Positions 43,024-53,034 are shown, numbered from the stretch's first letter. The stretch: DNA of 64,000 nt from Synechocystis sp. PCC 7509 (GCF_000332075.2 NZ_ALVU02000002.1:1-64000); one strand, 5' to 3'. The notes: generated by a model not told the origin, from the sequence alone. A program made the numbers and translations.

Positions 43024-45234
43024 TTGGCAACTAAGCTTTTGATTGTCGAAAGTCCTGGCAAAATCAAAAAACTCAGCCAAATCCTCGGCTCTGACTGGTT
43101 GGTTAAAGCAAGTATGGGTCATGTCCGAGAATTAGCATCGGATGGACAAGATGCTTTGGGGTTTGATTTAACAGGCGATACAGTCACTTGTCGCTTTGTC
43201 CTGCGCCCAGAGAAAGGACAGCAGACCATCAAACAACTTCAAGCGGCTGCCCGGATGGTCAAGACAGTCTTTCTGGCAACCGATTGTGACCGAGAAGGGG
43301 AAACGATCGCTTGGCATCTTGGGCAAGCCTTACACCTAAAAAACCCCCAAAGAGTCATTTATACCGAAATTACCCCAACCGCAGTCAAAAGCGCGCTCGC
43401 TCGTCCCCGACAAATAGACCAAAACATGGTCAATGCGGGACTGTGCCGGAGCGTTCTTGATAAATTAGTCGGCTACAAAGGCTCTCCCTTGCTGTGGCAA
43501 CTCCAAAATGGGGCGAAAAGCATGGGTCGAGTGCAAAGCGCTACCTTGCATATCCTCTGCCAAAGGGAGCAGCAAATCCAAGCTTTCGTTCCTCAAGACT
43601 ATTGGAGCGTTTTTGTTGATTATGTTGAGGGTTTTCGCGCTTACTACTTGGGAACAACCCCTACTCTTAGTTCTGAACCATCCCCAACGTCACTACTCGA
43701 CGACACCAGCGACACCAAAGAGCAAGCACCCCTTGAGTCAAGCAAAGTTTTAAGTGCAGCCCATGCAGATAGTTTAGTTAAACAGGCAAAAGCTAATCAG
43801 CATCACATTGTCTCTGTTGAAGGAAAAATTGCTACTCGCACTCCTCCCCCGGCTTTTGTCACATCTTCTTTGCAACAAGCCGCAGGAGCTAGGCTGAAGT
43901 TTAGTCCCGAAAAAACTATGCTTGTAGCTCAATCGCTGTATGAGTCGGGCTTAATCACCTATATGCGGACTGACAGTATTGCCCTAGCTCCAGAATTTTG
44001 TGCCGCAGTCAGGCATTGGTTGGAAGTACACGACCCTGACAACGTGCCAAAGACGTTAGCGCAACATAGACAAGTCAAAGGAGCGCAAGCCGCCCATGAA
44101 GCTATCCGCCCTACAGATATCCACAAGCGGAGCGCCGACTTGCGCGTTGAATTGTCTGCTGATGCCTTTGCCCTGTACGTGATGATTTGGAAGCGCTCTG
44201 TTGCTTCTCAGTGCCAAAATGCCAGAATCCGCCAAACAAGCATAGTCACCCAATCAGGGCATATTTTCTGGCAAGCCAAGGGACAACTAATTGAATTCCC
44301 TGGCTACACCAAATACTGGAATAACATCAGCGCTGATGTCCAACTCCCTAGCTTACGACAAGGGCAAATTCTCACCTTGCAACAGGCACTTCACGAGCAG
44401 AAACAGACTCAACCGCCACCGCGTTATAGTGAACCTAAATTAGTCCAAGTTATGGAACGCAGAGGCATTGGTCGCCCTAGCACCTATGCTGCAACTATTC
44501 AAACCCTTAAGCAAAGGCAGTATGCTGACCTGATTAAAGGTCACTTACAGCCAACGGGGCTGGGACTAGAAGTAGACCGCTTCTTAGCCGATGCCTTACC
44601 CGACTTGCTCCAAACAGAGTTTACTGCCGAGATGGAAAATCAGCTAGATGCGATCGCTTCTGGTAAGCAAGACTGGCAGCAGTATTTGACTGCCTGGAAT
44701 CGAGATTATTTTGTACCAGCTTTAGCCAAAGCCAAGCAAGTAATTAAGCATCATCTCAGCAATTATCCTGCTACTCAGCTTGGAGGTTCTTTACGGCAAT
44801 TATCTCCAACTCAACCACAGACAAAACAACAACCGGGGCAGCGTAACCAATCGCGTACCCGTTGCCCCCAGTGTCAGAACTATTTAGCGAAGATTCCCAG
44901 TAAGAAGCTAAAGAAAAAGTATTTTCTTAAGTGTGTCAGTAGTTGTACAGATATAGTTATGTTTTGGTCAGAGCGCGATAAAAAGTGGCAGCTACCCCAC
45001 ACCAGACAAACCAATGACACGCTACTAGAAACTGCAAATGCTCAAGTAACTCAATATTTTTGCCCAGTCTGTCAAAAACCTTTAGAGGAACATCGTTACC
45101 AAAAAGAAGGTCAAACCAAGAGTTTGCTACGTTGCTCCGACTCCAACGCCAGGAGCGATTCTAAGCATAAGGAAGCAGTCTATTTCCATACAGCAAAAGG
45201 ATGGTGGAGTCCAAAGTTTGGTGAACTGCCTTAG
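43024..45234 (+). CDS. topA: DNA topoisomerase I (type IA), plasmid-type
   Basis: 736 residues with a TTG start. TOPRIM motifs IVESPGK (glutamate) and ATDCDREGE (acidic triad), then the catalytic Tyr in YMRTDSIAL. The C terminus has two zinc-ribbon-like cysteine clusters (CPQCQNY ... CVSSC and CPVCQKP). It relaxes negative supercoils. It is shorter than the chromosomal cyanobacterial enzyme as I know it, and sits divergent to a helicase gene, an arrangement typical of large plasmids or integrative elements. It carries a HIP1 site, unlike the neighbouring 7.1-kb element. Confidence 0.94.
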   Translation: MATKLLIVESPGKIKKLSQILGSDWLVKASMGHVRELASDGQDALGFDLTGDTVTCRFVLRPEKGQQTIKQLQAAARMVKTVFLATDCDREGETIAWHLGQALHLKNPQRVIYTEITPTAVKSALARPRQIDQNMVNAGLCRSVLDKLVGYKGSPLLWQLQNGAKSMGRVQSATLHILCQREQQIQAFVPQDYWSVFVDYVEGFRAYYLGTTPTLSSEPSPTSLLDDTSDTKEQAPLESSKVLSAAHADSLVKQAKANQHHIVSVEGKIATRTPPPAFVTSSLQQAAGARLKFSPEKTMLVAQSLYESGLITYMRTDSIALAPEFCAAVRHWLEVHDPDNVPKTLAQHRQVKGAQAAHEAIRPTDIHKRSADLRVELSADAFALYVMIWKRSVASQCQNARIRQTSIVTQSGHIFWQAKGQLIEFPGYTKYWNNISADVQLPSLRQGQILTLQQALHEQKQTQPPPRYSEPKLVQVMERRGIGRPSTYAATIQTLKQRQYADLIKGHLQPTGLGLEVDRFLADALPDLLQTEFTAEMENQLDAIASGKQDWQQYLTAWNRDYFVPALAKAKQVIKHHLSNYPATQLGGSLRQLSPTQPQTKQQPGQRNQSRTRCPQCQNYLAKIPSKKLKKKYFLKCVSSCTDIVMFWSERDKKWQLPHTRQTNDTLLETANAQVTQYFCPVCQKPLEEHRYQKEGQTKSLLRCSDSNARSDSKHKEAVYFHTAKGWWSPKFGELP

Positions 45235-45334
45235 ACGTAGAGGGCTTACGGGCATCAGGTATCGCTACATCAACTGATATCGGCGGGAGGGAATCTAACA
45301 TTTTGATAGTTTAGCTGAAAAACATTTTTGACTT

Positions 45335-46756
45335 TCAAGATTTAACTCCGTAATGATCTTCTAACCAATGTAGTAAGCCTTCTTCCACATCTGTCAAATA
45401 AATTTGTCTACCTAGAGACTCCAAAACCGTATAAGCGCAGCGATCTAGCAACCCGCAGTCTCGCAACTGCTTAATGCGTTTGAGTGTTTCTGGCAACTGA
45501 CGGCGGACATCAGGCAAGTCAATGGGATCGAGGTTGTCTGGTTTCACAGCCAAAGTAGTATCGTGAACGTCAACGGCTATTGTAAAGTCTCTTAGCTCCC
45601 GTGCGATCGCCCAGCAACCATTATATTTCCGTTCAGCACCTTCAAGCCTGGTGAGGATAAACGGGTCGCCAACAGTACAGAAGTCACTGGCTTTAACTAA
45701 AGGTTTTTCTTTGAGGCGTTCTACGATACCTCTAACTTGTTTAATAGTAGGCATCTTGCCGCCAGTGCCAACAAGTGTTTGTCTCCAAGCTTTTTGTTGT
45801 TGAGCGCAGTTAGGTAACTTGGCAACTTCGCGGCACAAAGATTCTGTTATGGGCAAAATGTCTCCAATTGGAGACAAATTTTCAATTACAACGGCAGCAT
45901 TAATTAAACGATAAGCGTGGGCGCGTTGCATTCCAAATCTCTCCACAACATAGTCTTCAAAAGTTTGATGAGTAGAACGATATAGCTTTTTATCTCGCAA
46001 TTGCTTTAATGCTTTAACTGCCTCTTGAAAGCCCAGTTCTACCTTCAACTCCAACCGATGCCTCTCTTGTTCTTCATCAGTAGTTAACTCCTTGCTTTCA
46101 TGAACAGTAATAGCAGTTGTGTGGACTGTAACTGTAATTTCCGGCATTTCACCACCTAATTCTTCCGTTGAGTGAGTAACCATTTGAGTTTCCTGGGTAA
46201 ACCTATTGCTATGTGTTGAATACTCATCGCCCTCGCTCAAAGCCATTACAAATTCTTGAGAAACTTCTTCAATTTTTTGCCACTCCTCACGCTCAAAGAC
46301 CATCTCGTCAGTAGTCTCTACCGCCCCACGCGCCAACAGCCGTTCTACAGTGAAAGTTGCGCCAGCTTGCTCATGACCATCCACAATTTCTACGCGATCG
46401 CCCACAGCAATAATTTTTGCCAGCGCCGCGTTGTCAATCTGCAACAAATTTGGTTGTTCGGGAATTTGCAGTAAGCCATCCCAACTCACCCACACTACAC
46501 CCATACCTCCAGGTGTAGTTTTTAATTCCTTAACGATTCCAAGTCTGTTTGAATTAATGCAGTGTACAGGCATTCCAATTTTGAAAATAGCCCAAGCTTG
46601 CAAGTTCTGGCGCTTCCGCAGAACTGCTGCCAAATCTTTTTCGACCTGTTTATGTTCTTTAACCTTGCTTCGTTGTCCCCGCAGGTTGTCTAGACTGGTA
46701 TGCAATTGATTTTCTTGCTGCGTAAGTAAAGATATTTCTTCAGTAACACTAATCAT
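45335..46756 (-). CDS. Plasmid-type hypothetical protein
   Basis: 473 residues, family not named with certainty. It starts with a coiled coil (about 5-50). SH3-like segments may follow (GMPVHCINSNRLGIVKEL and VGDRVEIVDG), as in short beta-barrel domains. The block TFEDYVVERFGMQRAHAYRL is common in cyanobacterial plasmid proteins and looks like a ParB/KorB-type helix-turn-helix region. The C-terminal half repeats an SH3-like pattern (VGDPFILTRLEGAERKYNG). DNA binding is probable. Confidence 0.65.
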   Translation of the reverse strand: MISVTEEISLLTQQENQLHTSLDNLRGQRSKVKEHKQVEKDLAAVLRKRQNLQAWAIFKIGMPVHCINSNRLGIVKELKTTPGGMGVVWVSWDGLLQIPEQPNLLQIDNAALAKIIAVGDRVEIVDGHEQAGATFTVERLLARGAVETTDEMVFEREEWQKIEEVSQEFVMALSEGDEYSTHSNRFTQETQMVTHSTEELGGEMPEITVTVHTTAITVHESKELTTDEEQERHRLELKVELGFQEAVKALKQLRDKKLYRSTHQTFEDYVVERFGMQRAHAYRLINAAVVIENLSPIGDILPITESLCREVAKLPNCAQQQKAWRQTLVGTGGKMPTIKQVRGIVERLKEKPLVKASDFCTVGDPFILTRLEGAERKYNGCWAIARELRDFTIAVDVHDTTLAVKPDNLDPIDLPDVRRQLPETLKRIKQLRDCGLLDRCAYTVLESLGRQIYLTDVEEGLLHWLEDHYGVKS

Positions 46757-46814
46757 AGTTTTGCCAAATGTGTAGAGATTGAATTAACCAACTTCCAAAC
46801 TTATCCAACAGGTT

Positions 46815-48041
46815 TTAGGCACTACAAGACTCATTGCTTGAGTCCGCTATCATTGCCTCAATTTCTGCCCAATCAAGATGTCGCACTTCGCTCCACAGCT
46901 TTTGAATGCCGCCGACAAAGTACACCATGATATCTCCGTTATGAGATTGAGAAAATTGCATTAACCGCCGCTTCAATGCCTCGTTTGCCCAATCTCCCCA
47001 TCCGCCCCCTGGCTTAGTTGGAACGGGCTTAAGTCCTTTTTTCAGCGCCGAGATGAACAAACCCAACCCTGGTTTCTTTTTCCAAGTAGCCAACGCTTGC
47101 TTAAAATACTGCATTGCTGGCTCAATACTGCTAGGGTTTTGAGTTAACGCATTAGTCAGATTTGAATTAAAACTTAAACTTTCAACACTTTCACCAACAA
47201 TCCGCGCCAATTCTTCCAGTAGGTGCGAATATTCCTCCACGTTACTTGATTCTTGAGCTTTTACCGGATAGCTTGTTGAATCCGTCAAATTGATATCAGA
47301 TGAAAGTACAGCTTTTTTACTTCGTTGCCTTCGTAGTGATTCAGTTTTGTCTTGATTATTAGCTAAAAATGACCGCTCCTTAATTTCTGACAAGATAGAT
47401 TTAGTTTCCGCTACAAAAGAAGCAAAAACGGGTTTCAGAGCATCAGTGAGTGATTGAGCTAGTTGCTGTGATAACTCCAATATTTGTCTATTTGACTTAA
47501 CTTTCTCCCCCTCCCCTGTTTTTTCCCCTTGGGGGGTAAAGGGGGATTGGGGGAGTACCTTAAGGGAAATATTTTCAAAGGGAATACCTTCGTCTATCAC
47601 TTCTGATAGGGGTAGGGGTATCACTTCTGATAGGGGGGTACTACTAGATGTAATAGGGCTATCATTTTTAGTACCCCTATCAGAAGTGATAGGGGTGGGT
47701 GACTTAACTCGGAAATTAATAAACTCACGAAGCTCTTGTAAACACTCCGCAGCTACCCACTTATGCTGAGGAGTCAGCCGATAAACAGTGCTATATCCTG
47801 GACGTTCAATACTTTTAACTAATTTAGCCAGCTTGAGTAAGTGTAAAGCTCTCCTTGCTCTACCCAAGCTCATACAGCAAGCACTAGCCATATTAGCAAG
47901 GCTTTCCCACGCTTCACCATTCCCAGCGCGGCGAGTTATCCGGGCGTAGATACGAAATTCATAAGGGTCTAGCCCGTAGTCGTCTATTTCTCGTCTGACA
48001 AACAGGCTTAACTCGCTTTTTTCTTTGACGGCAGTAGTCAT
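46815..48041 (-). CDS. Winged-helix protein, possible replication or partition factor
   Basis: 408 residues. The N-terminal 90 residues form a winged helix (YEFRIYARITRRAGNGEAWE then ASACCMSLGRARRALHLL), like the start of DnaD- or RepA-type proteins. A low-complexity region contains a DNA-level repeat: CACTTCTGATAGGGG-type units occur several times at about 47590-47700. The C-terminal part (KKPGLGLFISALKKGLKPV) is helical. Its position on a plasmid-like backbone makes a replication role plausible but unproven. Confidence 0.6.
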   Translation of the reverse strand: MTTAVKEKSELSLFVRREIDDYGLDPYEFRIYARITRRAGNGEAWESLANMASACCMSLGRARRALHLLKLAKLVKSIERPGYSTVYRLTPQHKWVAAECLQELREFINFRVKSPTPITSDRGTKNDSPITSSSTPLSEVIPLPLSEVIDEGIPFENISLKVLPQSPFTPQGEKTGEGEKVKSNRQILELSQQLAQSLTDALKPVFASFVAETKSILSEIKERSFLANNQDKTESLRRQRSKKAVLSSDINLTDSTSYPVKAQESSNVEEYSHLLEELARIVGESVESLSFNSNLTNALTQNPSSIEPAMQYFKQALATWKKKPGLGLFISALKKGLKPVPTKPGGGWGDWANEALKRRLMQFSQSHNGDIMVYFVGGIQKLWSEVRHLDWAEIEAMIADSSNESCSA

Positions 48042-48256
48042 AAAGCTACCCCTTCAAATTTGAAAGTAGCTGTATGGGCTGTAATGCCTAAGCTGCCATT
48101 ATTTAAGGTATGAGAATCAAACGAATTTGAAATTATTTTAGGAAATAACTTGCCAAAAGGCACACTAAAGCTGCACAATACTACTAAGAGCATTGACGTT
48201 CTGACCTCCATGTTAACGGTGTTGGGTCGGAGCCTTCGGTGGCGGAAGATATAGTC

Positions 48257-49160
48257 GGTAGTGCGTCAATTCAATGTGGGATGATATAGTGACAGGGTGG
48301 TTTTAAACTCGAAGCATCTCTATGGATTGTCCTCTGTGTGGTCACATTAAAGCCCATAAACATGGCAAGATGCCGAACGGACATCAACGTTACCTGTGTC
48401 CCGCTTGCCATCAAACGTTCTCGGAATCCTTCGACAGTTTGTACTATCGTCGACATATTAGTCCTGAACAAATTCGCCAAGTGTTGCAAGCACATAGTGA
48501 GGGCAGTAGTTTACGAGGGATTAGTAGAACAACTGGGCTTGCCTACAACACAGTTGTGAGTATTGTTCGCGCTGCCAGTCAAAAAGCCCAATTGGTTCAC
48601 AATGCCGAAGTCCAAGCTGTACAAACAGAGGAGGTAAGTGCCGATGAGATGTGGTCATTTGTCTCAAAAAACAGAAACAGTGTTGCGCTCAAGAACTAGA
48701 AGTCGGGGATTGTTGGATCGGTCTGAGTCTTGCCGATTCAAGTGGCTTAATTCTGGCGGCGCGAGTTGGCAAACACACTGATGAACTGATTGGTCAGTTA
48801 GTCCTCAACACCGAGGGAAAAACAAATTGCAAGCAATTTAACAGTGATGCTTGGGGCGGGTATGAGCGAGTTCTACCTCCTGAAATTCACCACTACATTG
48901 GCAAAGACAAAACGCAGCGATTAGAACGTACTAATGGTACTGTGCGACAACAAACCGGAAGATGGCATCGACGACAGAACAAGTTTGGTAAGGTGTGGGA
49001 ACAGACAAAAGTGACAACTCGATTAGTGGTGAGTTACTTCAACTGGATTTGGCAGCATAGCCGATTCAAAACAACTGCTGCACAACGAGCCGGATTAGCA
49101 ACGAGAGCGTGGAGTTGGCATGATATTGCTACCTATCCCACATTAATTTGATGCATCACC
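48257..49160 (+). mobile_element. IS1-family insertion sequence with 8-bp target duplication
   Basis: Imperfect 24-bp inverted repeats start GGTAGTGCGTCA on the left and GGTGATGCATCA on the right. ATATAGTC flanks both sides exactly (48249-48256 and 49161-49168). At 904 bp it is longer than IS1 itself but within the wider family. The intact ends and perfect duplication suggest a recent insertion. Confidence 0.92.
48322..49151 (+). CDS. IS1-family transposase via -1 frameshift
   Basis: Two frames make one protein. The first (48322-48699) carries a zinc ribbon (CPLCGHIKAHKHGK ... CPACHQTF) and a helix-turn-helix (SLRGISRTTGLAYNTVVSIV). The second, ending at 49151, carries the rest of the DDE core (FNSDAWGGYERVL and the TRLVVSYFNWIWQHSRFKT tail). 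At 48666-48672 the classical slippery heptamer A AAA AAC moves the reading frame back by one, from VSKN to SKKQ. The layout is normal for IS1, so the element is probably active. Confidence 0.92.
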
Positions 49161-49355
49161 ATATAGTCTGAGGCTCAAGTCAGACTTTCCCTACCACGAA
49201 GCTTATTCGATTGAGAATATTATACGGGATTTAGCACCAAAGCTGAACCCAATGAAAGATTTTCCTAGATTGGCGTGAATACAGATAAATACTCATTTGT
49301 CAACTCCCACAGGGTTAATTTTCAATAGAGTAAAAGAGATTTGATTCGTCTTTTT

Positions 49356-50417
49356 CTACGTCAACCGTTCTACTTTTAATCCTGCCAATTTCCAGTCAGA
49401 AATAACAGCATTGACTCGTTTTGAGTCCGGTTCAGCTATCAAAGCACGACGGTCTTGGCGGTTGATAATCGAAAGAATTTCAACGGAAGGCACAAAGCAA
49501 CTAACTACCAGTTCTCCAACCTTAGAATAAAGAAGGATGCTTGTTTCTAGCATATCTTCCAATAATCTCACATCTTTGCCTTGAGGTAAATACTCATCAG
49601 TAATAATTCTTGTTTTAGCTCGAATCGTGCTATACCAATCTAGGGTCGGTGGAAACCCAAACATTAGACTCACCTTTTCTGGGACTCGCTGCAAGAATTG
49701 GGCAGAATTAGGGTCGCCGCCATAGAGTAGATGTCGTCCCCCTAGTTGCCACAATGCGCCAGGTTCCTCATCCACAGAAATTGGAGAAGTTGGCTGTGGG
49801 GCTGGAGGCAGTTGAGGAAGGTGAGGAGCCGTTAGCCTAGAAGTCTCAGAACTAGGTGGAGAAGTAGGTGCTGCCGGACGGATTGCGACAATTTCAAGTT
49901 TGGAACTAGAGCCTGGGGGTAACGCAACTGTCGGTTTTAACCCCGGAGCTAACCCCGCAACTGCCTCGGCTTTAGTCTTGGTAGCCTGGGGAATATATTT
50001 CTGCTTAAGTGCTTTAGCAGTAGTATAGCTAATGGCTTCACCGGAGGCAGCACGAGCCAGCGCTTCATCACGGGCAGCTTCAGGAGTTGAAGGTGCAGCT
50101 AGTTCATAAAGAGCAGAAGGTGCAATATCTAGCCCAGAGAAGCTCGTCTCATCAAATCGTTCAGCAACTTGCATAAACTTAGTTGCTGTCCAAATACTCC
50201 AGTCAAACTCTGATTCTAACCAGGTGCGAAAGTGTCCGTGTCCTAGATGTTGTTTAACGAGTTTGAGTTTCTGCCCAATCTGAATAATGCTTTCAAAACT
50301 CAGTTTCATCAACGCCCGAATTTCTCCGGTCTGCACTTTAACAACCTGATAAGCCTCTGGCTCAAGAATGGTGTAATCAAACCGTTGCTTAGGTGACAAC
50401 GAATTAGAAGCTGGCAT
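49356..50417 (-). CDS. DUF3102 protein with a degenerate methyltransferase-like C terminus
   Basis: 353 residues from ATG 50417 (MPASNSLSPKQRF), chosen to match the paralogue at 50704. A longer frame reaches 50510. The DUF3102 domain (IGQKLKLVKQHLGHGHFRTW and WTATKFMQVAERF) occupies the first 130 residues. A Pro-rich linker follows. The last 130 residues (ALWQLGGRHLLYGGDPNSAQ, then VSLMFGFPPTLDW) resemble ParB-linked DNA methyltransferases, but DPPY is replaced by GFPPT, so methyl transfer is doubtful. Possibly a plasmid maintenance factor. Confidence 0.72.
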   Translation of the reverse strand: MPASNSLSPKQRFDYTILEPEAYQVVKVQTGEIRALMKLSFESIIQIGQKLKLVKQHLGHGHFRTWLESEFDWSIWTATKFMQVAERFDETSFSGLDIAPSALYELAAPSTPEAARDEALARAASGEAISYTTAKALKQKYIPQATKTKAEAVAGLAPGLKPTVALPPGSSSKLEIVAIRPAAPTSPPSSETSRLTAPHLPQLPPAPQPTSPISVDEEPGALWQLGGRHLLYGGDPNSAQFLQRVPEKVSLMFGFPPTLDWYSTIRAKTRIITDEYLPQGKDVRLLEDMLETSILLYSKVGELVVSCFVPSVEILSIINRQDRRALIAEPDSKRVNAVISDWKLAGLKVERLT

Positions 50418-50703
50418 GGGAATTATTAGGGCATAAGGTAACGTACCTTTAATTTTAGCCACTACTGCACCAGTATAGGTAAATAAAATTACTAGGTTAG
50501 ACATAATCAATGGGTCAAAAAATGGCTCAAAAACATAGAAATATTGTTGCGGCTTCCACCGATACGATTTGGTTGTAGCAATTGTTTAGCTATTGACGTT
50601 TGTTGAGTTCTTCTAGAGCGGCAGCCGTTAACCGCTTGAGGCAGGAATCGGACAAGTTTTGTAAAGCTAGTTCCTCAAAATCAGCACGCTGTGCTAAACT
50701 TTG

Positions 50704-51423
50704 CTATAAAATATTAATCTGCTCGTGACTTAGAGATTCTACATTCCTTAACAACGCTGTACAAAGGAAATCTGGCTCGACATTTAATAAATCAGGAAGT
50801 GCCGATGCTCGTTTGTCGCTCTCCATTAGTGGTGAAAGCTGCTCTTCGTGTTCTGGAACTATTTGCGCCTCTACTGGGTTACTTGGCTCTGGTACTGTAA
50901 AAGATTCTTCAGCTATAGTTTCGGCACTAATGTCAATAGTGACAGACTCAGCCTGTAGTCGCACTGGCTCCTGCGAAGCTTGCGCGCTCATTTCAGCCTT
51001 AATCGCTTTAGCTAGTGAGTAAGTGATTGTTTCGCCGTGACTAGCACGTTCTATAGCTTCACAGCGTACACAATCGGGAGTGGAAGGAGCCGCTAGTTCA
51101 TACAAAGCCGAGGGCGCAATGTCTAAATGTGAGAATTTTACACATTTGAATTTATCAGCCACTTGCATAAATTTGGTTGCTGTCCAAATACTCCAGTCAA
51201 ACTCTGATTCTAACCAGGTGCGAAAGTGTCCATGTCCTAGTTGAGCTTTCACTTCAATTAGTTTTTGTCCAACGTCAAAAATATCTTGAGCAGTACGGCG
51301 CAGCAGGCTCCTAATTTCACTGGTACGTTGCTGCACGACGATTTGAGTTTCACTGTTTAAAGCAGCATAATCAAATTCTTGAGCTTTGATATTGGCAGGT
51401 TGTTGGGAGAATCTTGAAGGCAT
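50704..51423 (-). CDS. DUF3102 protein, paralogue, ends at an amber codon
   Basis: 239 residues. The DUF3102 part (LIEVKAQLGHGHFRTWLESE, then WTATKFMQVADKF) is nearly identical at DNA level to the neighbour at 49356-50417 over about 85 bases. A variable acidic second half follows. The stop is a TAG at 50704-50706. The same frame then continues for 37 codons (QSLAQRADFEELALQN...) to a second TAG at 50590-50592, and those codons look like a natural C terminus. It may be a recent nonsense mutation. Function as for the paralogue. Confidence 0.72.
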   Translation of the reverse strand: MPSRFSQQPANIKAQEFDYAALNSETQIVVQQRTSEIRSLLRRTAQDIFDVGQKLIEVKAQLGHGHFRTWLESEFDWSIWTATKFMQVADKFKCVKFSHLDIAPSALYELAAPSTPDCVRCEAIERASHGETITYSLAKAIKAEMSAQASQEPVRLQAESVTIDISAETIAEESFTVPEPSNPVEAQIVPEHEEQLSPLMESDKRASALPDLLNVEPDFLCTALLRNVESLSHEQINIL

Positions 51424-51658
51424 TTTAATGTAAACTCCGGTGTTAATTTACTAAGAGCAAAAAATCGTCAGGAATGACAATTTGGGAGAAGAAAGATTAG
51501 GAAAGATAAGGTAGTCAGATACAACTAAAGTCAAACACCTCAAATCGTCAACCAAAAGCTACTTTCATTTTTAGGTTCTAGGATTGACAAATAATCCAAA
51601 GTATGAGGAGGCAGCAAAAGAGAAGAAGCTACTTGGAAAAGAAAATAAGTACGTTGTC

Positions 51659-52552
51659 TCATCTTCCGCCTCCTTCCCCAAGCAAAAGCTGACGATTGCC
51701 CACCTGGTAAGCAAACAAACGCTGGATTTTGGGCAGGTGATGTCGAGGCAATTTCAGAGTAGGGTGAGCCGTTAGCTCCCTTGACCAAGCACCAGAATCT
51801 TTCCCTAACTGGACTGAGTTAAGCCATTGCCAAGTCTGCTCATTGTTCTTGAAGCCGAGGCGCTTAGTCAGATAGCCGATGGTCAGACCGTCGCTTTGGG
51901 CAAGCACTCGTCCAGTTTTAGGATCTACGGCAACGGTTTTCTCTATGATTTCAGTGTGGGTAAGAATTGCATCGGGTTTGCCTAAGATTAGCGCTACCAT
52001 ACCTGTACCGTGAAGGTTAGCGATCGCATTAGTTGCTTGCATCAGGCGCTCTTGACTCTGGGCGGCGGTTGCTTGGGCTTGGGCTACTTGTAGCTCTAGC
52101 TTTAGGCGTTCGATTTCTTGGGATTGGGCGGGGATAGTTTCTATTGCGTCAAGGAAGCTAGTTCTAACTGCCTTGGCGATTATAGAATCTCGCAGCAGCA
52201 TCCCCAAACGCATTGCTGCTCGTGGTGTCCAAATAGTTAGGTTTGGCACTGTAGAGGTGAGTGACAAAATGTCACGCACATCCTTAAGATTCTTCCCCCG
52301 CAAGCTTTTCAATCCATCTAGCTCAAATTCATCTAAATGACGTTTTAAGACTTGACGAATACTGTTGGACTCAGTTTCATAAAAACCTGCTAGTTGCTCA
52401 GTGGTGGTGATACCTTCTCCTTTCCAAACAGCAAAAAAGAGGGCTTTAACTTTGTTTAAAATTTCTTGGGCGCGTTGTGGAGAAACAGATTCAAGGTGAT
52501 CGTTTCGAGCCGATTTAGACTCAACCAGCACAGAATCAGATACGATTGTCAT
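51659..52552 (-). CDS. Cyanobacterial plasmid-type DNA-binding-like protein
   Basis: 297 residues. The N-terminal part (about 20-130: AQEILNKVKALFFAVWKGEG, ETESNSIRQVLKRHLDEFEL) recalls BRO-N/ANT-like DNA-binding modules of phages and plasmids. A coiled coil spans about 145-180. The C-terminal region (about 215-290) ends WLNSVQLGKDSGAWSRELTA. No catalytic motif is seen. It is transcribed in the same direction as the DUF3102 genes. Family call tentative. Confidence 0.65.
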   Translation of the reverse strand: MTIVSDSVLVESKSARNDHLESVSPQRAQEILNKVKALFFAVWKGEGITTTEQLAGFYETESNSIRQVLKRHLDEFELDGLKSLRGKNLKDVRDILSLTSTVPNLTIWTPRAAMRLGMLLRDSIIAKAVRTSFLDAIETIPAQSQEIERLKLELQVAQAQATAAQSQERLMQATNAIANLHGTGMVALILGKPDAILTHTEIIEKTVAVDPKTGRVLAQSDGLTIGYLTKRLGFKNNEQTWQWLNSVQLGKDSGAWSRELTAHPTLKLPRHHLPKIQRLFAYQVGNRQLLLGEGGGR

Positions 52553-52737
52553 GCCATGACCTCAATGGGTTAACTAGGGTAGGTTGTGGTACAAGTAGCG
52601 ATCGTGTCTCCGCCAAGAGTTAAGCGATCGCTATTTGTTTAAATAAGGAAATTTAAGAGAGAAGCTACTTGGAAAAGAGAATATTACAAGCACAGTTCTG
52701 TCTCTTGTAAATCGGTTGACGTGTAGGGTATTACTTT

Positions 52738-53034
52738 TCATTCGATTTTTACTTCCCTTTCACCTATTACAACTTCTTTTCTTTCTTTCCAACGAATAAT
52801 AATTTCTCCATCTAAAGCTTTAATAAGCGTCTCAATAGTTTTGAGACTTGAGTTATCAGGCTTTTCTAAAGCTTGTCTCACAGAGCTAACGAAGCTAGTA
52901 ACTTTTTTTTCCTGTTCCTCCTCTTGTGACCTAAGCTTACTAACTTCTTGCGCTAGTTTGTAGGCGCTCCATCCAAGTTCTTTCAATCGTTCATCTAGTA
53001 TCTCTTTCTTCATTAACGGGGGTATGCAATGCAA
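52738..53034 (-). CDS. XRE-like small regulator
   Basis: 98 residues. A helix-turn-helix of the Cro/C1 type is suggested by LDERLKELGWSAYKLAQEVS, and the rest (SSLKTIETLIKALDGEIIIRW) matches the second half of XRE folds, including the IRW ending typical of small antitoxins or repressors. The start at 53034 is supported by AGGAGGTGG upstream. Its upstream region holds three CGTTGTA elements that could be its operators. Confidence 0.7.
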   Translation of the reverse strand: MHCIPPLMKKEILDERLKELGWSAYKLAQEVSKLRSQEEEQEKKVTSFVSSVRQALEKPDNSSLKTIETLIKALDGEIIIRWKERKEVVIGEREVKIE

